A program made the position numbers and the translations under genes. Source: Funneliformis mosseae (Eukaryota; Glomeromycota; Glomeromycetes; Glomerales; Glomeraceae). Taken from it: 10,240 nt of DNA. The DNA lies in the NCBI GenBank assembly GCA_910592005.1, contig CAJVPP010004048.1, positions 1 through 10,240 on the forward strand, written 5' to 3'. Within the stretch, counting starts at the first letter, position 1; the number at the start of each line of letters is the position of its first letter. This document shows positions 1-8,518 of this stretch, in pieces. The notes under the pieces are model-generated. The model did not search any database. It had not been told where the DNA came from and worked only from the letters and a program-made list of their open reading frames with translations.

Positions 1-14
1 TGATACAGAATTTT

Positions 15-205
15 AAAAAACGTATACAAAACTTATTTATAATAATGAAAAAACGTATGCAAATTTTTTATAGGGATTTTTAATATAGTTTTGACAGTTT
101 TGGCTTTCGTCGTATTGAATGGGTTTTGTCGTATCCCTTATTATGATTTTAATATAGTTTGTCTAAGTTTTGACTGTTATTAAGGAGTTTCGTCCCTCAT
201 CTATA
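15..205. repeat. Degenerate tandem repeats
   Basis: Two nested repeat patterns are visible. Positions 15-41 and 48-72 are two copies of an A-rich 25-27 bp unit built on AAAAAACGTAT(A/G)CAAA. From about 72 to 205 there are two diverged copies of a roughly 65-bp unit. Each contains TTTTAATATAGTTT and a GTTTTG-rich middle, and each ends in a CGT(AT)CCCT-type stretch, at 112-139 and 191-199. No reading frame is evident. This resembles a dispersed non-coding repeat family, and the family was not identified. Confidence 0.5.
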
Positions 206-1786
206 TTACAATCTATTAATATTTTTTATATATCATCATAAGCCTATTATCATTCTGAATCATTATAAATGTAATTTGTGATCTCTTCATTTTGAAAAAA
301 AAATAAGTAATAATAAGTGGCCTGTTTCTCACAAAATAATATCTGATTATAAAATTACATATATTCATAAAACTAATGAATGAAAATTTTCATAAATTTA
401 TGAAATGCAAAATAGCTTTGTAAAACCTAAACAGATGACTCAATTTATATAATTTTTATTAATTCTAGTATTTATACATCTTTATATGGTTCTCTTCTAC
501 TAAAGATGTAGGTAAAATTAGCTAATATAATATTAAACAAATTATTTATTTATGCAAATATATGGATAATCTTTATTTTATAAAAGACAAACTAGTTGCT
601 CTAATTTAAAATATAAAAATAAAAAAATTTTATGATTTGATGATATAATTTCTCAGATGATATAAAAGATCAAATATCTATAAAGTGAAATTCATAAAAA
701 GAGTGTTACTTTTTTACTTGCTAATTTAATGTTATTAATATTTTTTTTTTTGAAATATCAAATATAGTCAATTGAAAAATAAGAAATATAATACAAAAAA
801 ATATCATAAATACTTTATTGAGTTTACTATTAATTTCGCTAATGTTTAATAGCTAAAGCTGAAGAATTAAGAGTATATATTATTATCTAAAATAAGATCT
901 ATATTTCAAAAACTTGCAACTAGTATGAGAGTATTCAAAAAGTAAAAGGATCTGAGATGTACAAGTGCTAAAATTATAGAACTGTAATAGATTGAGATGA
1001 AAATGATGCTTGAAAATTTTTTCTTCAGGCTTTGCTTGATAAAACCTTGATTTTCTTTAGAGATTATGTAAGAAATAATAATAATACTTAGTATTACCTA
1101 TTATTAATGTATTATAATTTATCTATTGAGTGATTAATATAATGCAAATTATTTATAACCATTACAATTTTTAGTAAATTTCTTAAATTTTATAATTTTT
1201 TTAATGATATTAAAATAATAAAATAATATTATTTTTATAATAGATTGGTTATTAATCTTTGATATTTATGCTTTAAATTATTATTTTTATTAAATTAATA
1301 TTAAATTATAATATTTCAAAAATTGCTATTTCACTAATAAAATTAAAATTTCAAATTATTTATCTATGAATTTCTGTTATAGAGAGTACTTAAAAGTTTT
1401 TGAATAACTTATTTAATAATCAATAATTATAAAAAGGAGTAATCAACATTTAGTTTATTCATATATAAATATTATATTTATATATAATGTTATAAATTAT
1501 TTGATTTATTTATTTTATCACGCTTTGCAAAAAAAAATGAAAAAAAATAAATTAATCATAGAATAATGTAAGCTAATATTTTATTATCATTAATACAAAG
1601 ATTTATACCAAAAAATTGCTAAAACTATTAGATGTAAAAAATAATAGTTTTGATATATTAAAATAATATGATAAAACTAGTTTTATAGATTTTAAGTGTT
1701 AATTTGAATAATTATATTTAATTAATAATAACTAGCGTAAAAGGCTTAAATGTTTGATAATAAATAAAAAACACAAAACTAGTAAT
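206..1786. other. AT-rich intergenic, no gene seen
   Basis: This stretch is extremely AT-rich, with A/T homopolymers and many stops in all frames. I saw no open frame, splice-site series, tRNA-like fold or conserved protein motif in it. It ends at the TA target-site copy (1787-1788) of the Tc1-like element. Confidence 0.7.
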
Positions 1787-1788
1787 TA

Positions 1789-1816
1789 CAGATCCCACTA
1801 AAAGTCTCTGAACACC
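1789..1816 (+). repeat. Left terminal inverted repeat of Tc1-like element
   Basis: This arm begins CAGATC and contains AAAAGTCTCTGAACACC. It matches the reverse complement of 3118-3146, apart from several substitutions and one indel near the tip. Confidence 0.88.
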
Positions 1817-1984
1817 ATTTTTTAGGTGCAATTTCATATAGATAACGTTATGTGACTTTATAATACTGCGATTATATAACGTTTCAGACTTTGTTTATAT
1901 AAGTCAAACCTAATAAATGTGCATTTGGTTTGTTTATTTTGACTTTAAATCAAAATAAACTTTAATCTTCTGAAAACAACGAAA

Positions 1985-3016
1985 ATGACCCAAGAATTAA
2001 CAGCAGAACAATGCAGTACTATATTTTTTTGCTGTTAACATGACGATAGTTACTGAACTATTTCTGAGACCATCAGTTGTGAAGTGTTAATAGTATTTGA
2101 TACTTTAAAAAGGATAGATGATACCAGAACTACTAATTTGAAGCCTTGTTCTGGTCAATCCCTCTTATTGAACCTTCACAATGAAACTGACTCAAGTGAC
2201 TTGTAACTAATGATAAAAGAAAAAATTATCGCTTATGCATTGCAAAAGTTCAACAACTTTGGAAAAAAAGACCAGCTAAGATGTTTCAGCTCGCATTATT
2301 AGCTGGATACTTAGTGCAATTAGGTTAAACAATTGTCTTACTCGACGAAAACCTCTAATCTCATCAGCAAATATGGAAGCACGTCTTGTATAGTATTTGG
2401 ATCACCAAAGCTAGACAAAGGATGACTGGTTAAAAGTTATGTAAAGTGACTAATCAACCTTTTCTTAATTCCAACAAAGTCAATGTAGTTAAGTATGGTG
2501 GAAACTTCAGGAAAAGTGAAACATTTCTTGTATTTCTGCTACATTGAAACATAACCCTGGTCGAATGTTTTGGAAATGCTTTTCAAGACAAAGCTTGGGA
2601 CCCATTATTCCATTATTTGAAATAACAAATAGTGCTTCACATGTTATCATCCTTCACAAGCATGTTATGTCAACTATGAGACATGCATTTCCAAATGGTA
2701 ATAGTATATTCCAGGAGGATAATGCTTACCTCCATAAAATGAAACTTGCAAAGAAATTTCATGCGAAAAATGATCTGTGTATACTTTTATAGCTGGCTCA
2801 AAGTCCAGACCTTAATCTAATGAAGAATCTGTGGGCTGATGTCAAGAAAGCATTTGTGAAAGGAAAAAAAAGCCTTCAAATCTTGCTGAACTTGACTAAT
2901 ACATTAAGAAGGCATAATGAGAAATTTCTATACATACTATTGAAAATTTGGTTGATAGTATGCTGCAGTGAATTTAGGTTATAATTGAAGAAAATGGAGG
3001 TCCGACCAAGTACTAA
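1985..3016 (+). pseudogene. Tc1-like (DD34E) transposase, decayed
   Basis: The relic spans about 343 codons, the usual length for Tc1 transposases, which cut and rejoin transposon ends. The ATG at 1985 opens MTQELTAEQ, a typical N-terminal start. A basic 'PCSGQ' piece, where the family has 'PRSGRP', follows at about 2147. The central frame then gives RRKP and a first catalytic Asp in S-D (2448-2450). PGRMFWKCFS follows, then the second Asp in QEDNA (2718-2720), and after a stop AQSPDLN. The third catalytic residue, 34 residues after the second Asp, should be Glu in 'NPIENLW' but reads Lys (2823-2825), with Pro to Leu two residues before it. The C-terminal part continues in another frame after the A-run near 2863, through KPSNLAEL and ENGGPTKY to a stop at 3014. 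One frameshift lies between about 2160 and 2340, another near 2863, and there are more than ten in-frame stops. It cannot make a working enzyme. Confidence 0.92.
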
Positions 3017-3117
3017 TTACTTAGTACAAAATGTATAGCATATCATACATTAATAAATATATTAATAAACTTTTTTTCAATAAACTTTAAAATTTTGAGT
3101 TTTATATTGAGCTAAAA

Positions 3118-3146
3118 GGTGTTCGGAGACTTTTGGCGGAGGTCTG
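3118..3146 (-). repeat. Right terminal inverted repeat of Tc1-like element
   Basis: Read on the minus strand, this arm begins CAGACCTCC and contains AAAAGTCTCCGAACACC. It retains the CpG in CCGAAC where the left arm has CTGAAC, consistent with C-to-T decay of the left arm. Confidence 0.88.
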
Positions 3147-3179
3147 TAATATAAATTGGTGATAGATCGTTGAGCCATT

Positions 3180-3973
3180 TCATCACGGGTGTCCAAGCTT
3201 TGAATATACTTTAAACAAAACTGAGGCGAAATATTGTTTGGTCACAGCTTACGGGGATGTGTAAAAGCGTTATCAACTCTTCAAACAATTACAGAGACCA
3301 AAACTTGCATTTATACTTCCGGCACCTAAAGGAGAAATGGTTTAATCTCTAACAAGATCATCCAACTTCCAGCACTTCAAGATAGGTTCACTTTCTTCAT
3401 AGAGAAACTCATATTCTATGTTAACTATAGGAGAACCAAGTAAGTTTACGTGATCATTTTCAATTATTTCGCGATGCTTATTAAATAGTTTGACCACGTG
3501 ATCGTATAATTTTCAATTAAGTGCAAAGATGAAAATGAAGAAGGACCTTCACTCGACAAAGTTCTTCTCATTGAGGTCTTAATCTGAGATGAAGGCCGTA
3601 GCCAGATATGCACGATGTTTTCTCGTTTGCATTGTTTCCATTGTCCTCTCCAATATTTATACTTTAGATAAAGCTGGAAGGGCGAAACATCTTCAAGTTC
3701 TGTCGGCCTATTCAGTATTTTTGTAGAAAGATTGTACAGTTTGACCAACTACTTCATTTCTCAAAACGTTTTTGTCAGTATATGTTCTAGTACCAAAGCC
3801 ATCGATAAGCTTCTTTGTTAAAGTTTAAATTTACAATTTGATGGCTAGAGTGGTAAAGAGGAAAGCCTAAAAGGAGCATGTGTCTTGAGCGGAAATATCA
3901 CATTTTGCTACATTTGAAGCCGTAAACCTTGAATCACACTTAGAGAGGAATGGTCCGGAGCAAAAACATCAAT
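3180..3973 (-). pseudogene. Decayed minus-strand coding region, family unknown
   Basis: One minus-strand frame runs from 3973 to 3464 with about five stops in its first half, then stays open for 94 codons (3748-3464). It reads residues such as RPTELEDVSPFQL and YWRGQWKQCKREN. No ATG begins this stretch. A second frame takes over at 3512-3345 with 56 open codons (KLYDHVVKLFNKH, GSPIVNIEYEF, PILKCWKLDD) and then a stop at 3342-3344. A further piece with KQYFASVLFKVYSKLG lies near 3190-3245. The complex residue composition, unlike AT-rich noise, suggests former protein-coding sequence broken by frameshifts and stops. I do not recognise the family. It could be an old gene or part of a large transposable element. 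It lies directly beside the Tc1-like element but is not part of it. Confidence 0.45.
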
Positions 3974-3989
3974 AATGATTATAAATTGA

Positions 3990-4700
3990 ATCGATTTACT
4001 CGGTCCTTCACGTTTTTGTTTTTATTTTTGAATAGTTCGCCAACATTTTCTTTTACACTTTTTATTATATTTATTTAATTACAGTATATCAATATAATTA
4101 TTACTATTGCATAATAATTATTAACCTTTTTTATTCGTTAAAAATTTAACGTCATAATTATTCTGATAAAAATTATATAATTTATTACTAGTCGTTAACC
4201 CATTACTTTAATATATGAAAACCTTATGTAGTCATAAATTCTTTGTTATTGTTGATCTCACTCCTTCATCTCATTCATTTATAAAATCTATATAAAAGTC
4301 ATAAAGTTGTCTTCGCATATTTCTGCGCCACAATTTTTAACCATGATTCATAGCATAGAAGATTGAAGCACCAATGCCACCAACTAATATCAAAAGTAGT
4401 TTAAAATCGATTAATTGTGATTACTTTTTTCTCGTGTTTTGATGCTAAGATTCGATTTCGGTCGGTTTCGATAAATCGATTCTAATCGATATTAGAACGC
4501 GTACAATCGCCAAAAAAAAAATAAATTTATTTAACAATTATTATTCGCACAAATTTACATTATAAGATAATATTTTTCAAGCGCAGGTAATTTTATAAGG
4601 CAGGACATTGCTTTTACGCTATTTTAATGTGAGTACTATAAAAATTTTTTAATATAAAAATTGTTTTCAATTTTTAAAAAAAATTTTATACGGTCGGAAT
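3990..4700. other. AT-rich spacer with ATCGAT cluster
   Basis: There is no gene here. From about 4400 to 4495 the sequence is enriched in ATCGAT/TCGAT motifs, including AATCGATT near 4406 and three closely spaced sites near 4470-4492 around a TCGATTCTAATCGAT core. A similar TCGATTAATCGAT lies at about 6233. Whether this is a repeat edge or chance is unclear. Confidence 0.4.
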
Positions 4701-4723
4701 TACGAGAATGTAAAAATCTATTA

Positions 4724-4761
4724 TCCCGGCTACACTGATGTTTCAATCAGTATTTCCGGGA
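4724..4761. repeat. Strong inverted repeat (hairpin)
   Basis: The outer arms TCCCGG (4724-4729) and CCGGGA (4756-4761) pair, and the inner arms ACTGAT (4734-4739) and ATCAGT (4746-4751) pair. A symmetric 4x4 internal loop separates them and the terminal loop has 6 bases. The arms are GC-rich in very AT-rich surroundings. It may be the end or stem of an unrecognised element, as a T18 run follows at once. Confidence 0.6.
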
Positions 4762-4767
4762 ATTTTC

Positions 4768-4785
4768 TTTTTTTTTTTTTTTTTT
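4768..4785. repeat. Poly-T tract (T18)
   Basis: An uninterrupted run of 18 T follows the hairpin by 6 bases. Read on the minus strand it is an A18 tract that could be a retroposon tail or a simple slippage run. Confidence 0.8.
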
Positions 4786-4934
4786 GCTACTTACTGTTAA
4801 ATTTTTTTTTTTGAATATTTTGATCCTTGTTTGTCAAAATCCAATAATATTTGCAGAACAACCATTACCAAGAGAATTAATTTAAAATAACAGAGCAATT
4901 AATTTGGAAATGAGTAAGAATTCTCTTTCATTAA

Positions 4935-5645
4935 AAGTGGTTTCAGAAAAGCGTCAAGGAAATATGGGAAGAGTCGACCAATCTCATATTCGGGTCTTCG
5001 CAAGAGTTGTTTAAAAAAAGATCGATACAAAAACGCTAAGTAGTTCTCGGCCAGAATTTTTCGTTTTCTCATTTACTGTAAAATTTTGTATGATTTGAAA
5101 AGGGTTCAGTTAATCTATTATTGAATTGCCATCAATTATCATACCTCTTTTAAAAGTTTTAGATCCTTTTTGTGGGGATCTGAGAGTTCAGAGAAAATTA
5201 TCACAAGGAATTTCCAAAAAGAAATTACTGAGCCACGATTTTGGAGACATTACCGAAATCTACGATCAAATGATGCAAGACGTAAAAATAAATGATTAAC
5301 AAAAATATTATTTTAATCCATTGAATATTTGCAGGGAGCCTCAGAATTTGGATGAATGTAAACGCCTTGTAAAAACTTTAAGATCTCAAAAGCATGTATT
5401 CATGGTTTCTGGAAATTTAATACAGTCCATGATGCCTGAGTAGAAGATAAAGACAAGATCTTGAGATATAAGAAGGGAAGGTGAGGACATTGTATTTGAA
5501 GATGATTCAAAAATTTTTGAATGTTAAAATCATTATACTTGTACTGATGGTCGATAATATTTTGATTATATTGAATATTTCTGTGGAAATCAATATGATG
5601 AAACTTTGTGGAATTATCTGCTGATATATATATTTTTTAGATATT
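4935..5645 (+). pseudogene. Decayed spliced coding region, family unknown
   Basis: Several coding-like plus-strand segments follow one another. Around 4935-5035 a frame reads KWFQKSVKEIWEES and FGSSQELFKKRSIQKR. After a broken section, a frame of about 58 codons at 5112-5297 reads IELPSI, LLKVLDPFCGDLRVQRKL and DFGDITEIYDQMM. It runs into a good GT-AG intron at 5282-5334. Beyond the intron one frame reads EPQNLDECKRLVKTLRSQ and KHVFMVSGNLIQSMMPE. It continues, interrupted by four in-frame stops, through EDIVFEDDSKIFEC, HYTCTDGR and IEYFCGNQYDETLWNYL to a stop near 5645. The best frames before and after the intron do not join in phase, so a frameshift is likely. I do not recognise a domain. 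The intron argues for a former gene rather than a bacterial-like or reverse-transcribed insert. Confidence 0.5.
5282..5334 (+). other. Probable spliceosomal intron (53 bp)
   Basis: The intron begins GTAAAAATAAATG and ends ATATTTGCAG. A TGATTAAC stretch at about 5293-5300 could be the branch site. Length and AT-richness fit fungal introns. It sits where an open plus-strand frame ends and another begins. Confidence 0.55.
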
Positions 5646-5820
5646 AAAAAAGAAACACAAAATAAGTAGTCTTAGTTAAAACAACTATCGCATTACTTTC
5701 GTTATTGATACCGAAAGGTGTTGATTATAGTTATGTTTAGTGATGATGATAATTTGAAAACTGTGAAGTTGTTGGTAATGGTGAATATGATGGTGGTGGT
5801 TATGAAAAGATTTTACAAAC

Positions 5821-5982
5821 TTTGGAATTATATTAGAAGACCTCACCCAAATTTCAAATAAAGATATTAATCCAGGATCAATTAGACTAGGAGATTTACC
5901 TATGAAAATTTATAGCGACTTACCACTTACTTTTGATGTCATTAAAATTATTCATACATACACATTTATGATAAGTTTCTAA
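5821..5982 (+). pseudogene. Short coding-like fragment, unknown
   Basis: A 53-codon open plus-strand frame reads EDLTQISNKDINPG, SIRLGDLPMKIYSDL and PLTFDVIKII before a stop at 5980-5982. It has no usable start. It may be the far end of the decayed gene upstream (4935-5645), separated by a Gly/Asp-rich piece near 5780-5810. No family was recognised. Confidence 0.3.
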
Positions 5983-6087
5983 AACGGTCATACCATTAGT
6001 CCCTCTCTCTTGGGTAAAACCCCTTAAGTAAATGGATTAACGACTTCCTTTGAGCCACTTTAATTTGTGGTGATTGAAATAAATTAT

Positions 6088-6660
6088 TCTTGATTTTTAA
6101 ATTTATCATCTGGTTCTTTAACGAATTCATTTAGTATTCTCATGTAATTCTTATCACGAATATTATATACTCATTCTTTAAACCCTTTGAATTACAATCT
6201 CCACTATTTCTTTTGAAAAAGTTACTTGTGTCGATTAATCGATTATCTATTCAACAAGTTTTTACGCCTAGCGAGATAATAAACAATTCTTCGAAAATCT
6301 GTGATCTGTAAACCATAATGTCATATTCTTCATCATTAACAAAAAAGGTGGTCGACCACTTGATATCTCCTATAAAGTACGTAAACATCACTTTTTCATT
6401 CAACGTATATTGTTGAGTTATTTTTCTTAATTTACAAAATCTTTTTGGATCAACATAAGGAATTACTGCAAAAAAGTTTGATTGTTGTTTGGTTGCCGTT
6501 TCAATTCTTCTCGATATTTGAAGTCTGATAGATTAATTACAAAAACAAGGCAGAAATACTTCACAATAAATACAATCGTAAAAAATTAGAATCTGCATAA
6601 ATGTACCAACAGCTCAGCTTATAAAGAAAGATACATAACCGAAGCTTCCTTCAGAATCAG
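6088..6660 (-). pseudogene. Protein kinase domain relic (TKL-like)
   Basis: Read on the minus strand, motifs of the protein kinase fold appear in the right order but in several frames. A possible glycine loop SEGSFGYV is at 6632-6655. A degenerate catalytic-loop region is near 6560-6580. A DFG-like LSDF, with Gly lost, has its Asp-Phe at 6520-6525. The activation segment ISRRIETATKQQSNFF then runs straight into AVIPYVDPKRF (6437-6469), the form that replaces APE in the expanded kinase families of arbuscular mycorrhizal fungi. TLNEK plus DVY (6381-6389), the subdomain IX 'NEKSDVYS' site, follows after a small indel. Further on are NDEEYDI and, at 6098-6120, KEPDDKF, matching 'W..EPDDRP' of subdomain XI. 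Only about 30 codons separate the glycine loop from the catalytic loop, instead of about 100, so the middle is deleted or the loop is spurious. There is a stop at 6251-6253 and at least three frameshifts. It is not functional. Confidence 0.75.
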
Positions 6661-6661
6661 T

Positions 6662-7500
6662 AGAGAAGCTTGTGTTAAGTTCGCCAGATGTTCTAAGACA
6701 CTGGTAACTCTTCGGAGATGAATACAACGTGAAGTGTAAGAACAAAAAATAGACTCTAAAAACGTGCAACTGTGTCAGCTATTGACCAGGTCTTTCTCTT
6801 ATTTATTGCTAGAGATTGGAATCGGTTAAAGAATATTTTTAACTTGTAATTAACCGTTAAGGATTTTAGGTTAAAACGAGATGAGATAAAAAAATACTTT
6901 TTACTATGTACGAGGACTGGATTCTTGGAAGGATGATCTACTGCACTAAACAAAGAGATTTGGTATTTCGGGTAAAAAAATCTCGCGCCCTTTTTTCTTT
7001 TTCAGATCTAATCATTTGCGCGAATATAGATTTATTTTTTTTTTTTTGATTGTTGTTTGGTTTCGTGTTCGTTTAAGTCGCTTCGGACCGCAATAATCAA
7101 ATATTTAATTTCTTGTCTTGTTTTTTTTTGGAATTTACGTCTTTTTACGTAGGTTCGTTCCACTTTCTGGTTGGAACACTTCTGCAAGTAATAGGTAATA
7201 TTATTTTGGTCTTGGTGATTTTATTTCGCTTATAAAAATTTCAGGAGATGGCTTGATTTCAATATTTGATTGGTAGGTTTTTTCTTTCTTCTTTTTATTT
7301 TTATTGTTCTTTTTTGGACCAGTTCGATAAGCTGCGGAAAGTATATTTTATTTTTTTATTTTAAGCAATTTAATTTAATTTTTTTTTTTTTGATTTATCT
7401 TCAATAAATTATTTTTTACTTTTTTAATTATTATAATAATTATTTTTTTTTGGATTGTTTCTGGGCATAGAGTCTAAATGTTTCTTATTATTCTTTTCGA
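6662..7500. other. T-rich non-coding stretch with splice-like sites
   Basis: No convincing gene is present. A 65-codon minus-strand frame at 6756-6953 begins with TTG and has no recognisable motif. From 6970 on the plus strand is pyrimidine-rich, with CTTTTTCAG-like (6998-7006) and ATTTCAG (7239-7245) acceptor-like sites and GTAATA donor-like sites near 7188-7197. A small hairpin around 7158-7178 has GTTCCA and TGGAAC arms. It could be a transcribed leader or a dispersed repeat, but nothing shows which. Confidence 0.4.
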
Positions 7501-7505
7501 ATTTT

Positions 7506-7539
7506 GCGCTTTTTAGGTCTTCACTCCCTAAGAAGACGC
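7506..7539. repeat. Hairpin-forming inverted repeat
   Basis: The arms GCG-CTTTTTAGG (7506-7517) and CCTAAGAAG-a-CGC (7527-7539) pair over 12 positions, with one G-T pair and one bulged A around a 9-base loop. This is long for the surrounding AT-rich sequence and keeps GC pairs at both ends. Confidence 0.6.
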
Positions 7540-8262
7540 AGTAAATTCTTTGTGTAAATGTTCGATCATTTTACTCATTCATGAATCCCCAATAACAAAT
7601 TATTCAAACTAATTATTTAATCATATCATTATTTTTTTACATAGTTGAGTTGCTAATAAATTTATACTATAGTTTAACTAAAAGTTTAAATATGATATAA
7701 GATAATTTTTAAAATACCATGAATGAATTTGTCATAAATTTCATATCCTTCAATGGTTTTGCAATAGAAAATCGGGTGAATCAAGTGGCAATTCGGATCT
7801 TAAATCAATAATTTTATGCGATAGAATTTCGAATTTGGAATAAATTTTTTACAAAACTTCGACGTATCTTGGGAAAATTTCAATAATTCTAATTTCGTTT
7901 TCGTCAGAATTCCGAATACTTTTGGCATCTATATATTTATAATTTACTTTTTTGATTTATAATTTAGAATGTTAAGGGGCATGCAGTGTATACGAGAAGG
8001 AATTAAAGATCGAATTTATATTGTCAAAATCCTTCGTAATTTACAAAATTTGCCACATTATAATAAAGGAAGTTTATATCCTTAAAATATGTTATTATAA
8101 TTTTGAATTTATTTTTCTTAAGTATACTATAAAGGATATGAAAAAAAAAAAATGAAAGTACATTCTTTGTTCTGAATAATAGACAATACAAAATTCGACT
8201 TTATTCATATAAAATATAATTATTATTTTAGTATAATGTTTTTCCCCAAATCACGGGCATTT
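7540..8262. other. AT-rich intergenic, upstream of the Ser/Pro-rich gene
   Basis: No gene is seen. It contains weak inverted motifs such as ATATCCTT (8076-8083) and AAGGATAT (8132-8139), and several GAATT(T/C)CGAA-like words between 7825 and 7915. No open frame or RNA fold was convincing. Confidence 0.6.
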
Positions 8263-8375
8263 TAGCAAATGACGTCATCATTTGTTATTACGAATGACGT
8301 GACAGATGATCGGTTGCTGATTGTTCATTGGCTAATTTTTGTTTTCGATCATCCTTTGAAGAAAATAAATAACGA
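8263..8375 (+). promoter_or_regulatory. Probable promoter with CRE sites and CCAAT box
   Basis: TGACGTCA (8270-8277), the full palindromic site bound by CREB/ATF-type bZIP proteins, sits inside a larger symmetric AAATGA-CGTCA-TCATTT arrangement. A second site, TGACGTGA, lies at 8295-8302. An inverted CCAAT box, ATTGGCT (8327-8333), the site of the HAP/NF-Y complex, follows 25 bp later. An AAAATAAATAAC stretch near 8362-8373 could serve as the TATA-like element. This places the start of transcription about 100-140 bp before the ATG at 8519. A 61-codon ATG frame crosses these sites at 8269-8454 and looks accidental. Confidence 0.55.
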
Positions 8376-8518
8376 GGATTTCTCAACTTCTTTTACCTTT
8401 ATTCCATCATATCTTTACTTTTGGTGTGTAATGTTTTATGTAATATTTTTTTAAAGAAATTTTTCAAAAGGATTAAAGCAAAAAATAACATTTTATTATT
8501 TTAAGGAATCTTTTAACG

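Larger units (their letters stand above)
1789..3146 (+). mobile_element. Dead Tc1/mariner-type DNA transposon
   Basis: The element is 1358 bp, normal for the Tc1 branch of the IS630-Tc1-mariner superfamily, which moves by cut-and-paste into TA dinucleotides. It starts with CAG next to TA at 1787-1788 and ends with CTG next to TA at 3147-3148, so both target-site copies are present. The ends are imperfect inverted repeats sharing AAAAGTCT(C)(T/C)GAACACC. One transposase relic lies between them on the plus strand. The ends differ from each other by several C/T changes and one indel, and the transposase is riddled with stops, so this is an old non-autonomous copy. Both ends could still be bound in trans, but that is inference. 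Confidence 0.9.

Noticed and set aside
2544..2792. 82-codon plus frame as a separate gene
   Set aside because: It starts at TTG and is only the stop-free middle of the Tc1-like transposase relic, whose frame continues on both sides.
4400..6250. ATCGAT-rich segments (4400-4495 and 6233-6246) as inverted ends of one large element
   Set aside because: The shared word is itself palindromic, so similarity on the opposite strand carries no weight. No longer match or target-site duplication was found.
6756..6953. 65-codon minus-strand frame
   Set aside because: It begins with TTG, not ATG, and is Lys/Phe/Asn-rich as expected from AT-rich DNA. It has no recognisable motif and is out of line with the kinase relic.
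6971..7006. GT...CTTTTTCAG as an intron
   Set aside because: The span is only about 35 bp, shorter than workable introns, and no open frames flank it.
8269..8454. 61-codon ATG frame on the plus strand
   Set aside because: It overlaps the CRE and CCAAT sites, has a hydrophobic AT-driven composition and no motif, and ends shortly before the real start at 8519. It is best explained as a chance frame in a promoter.
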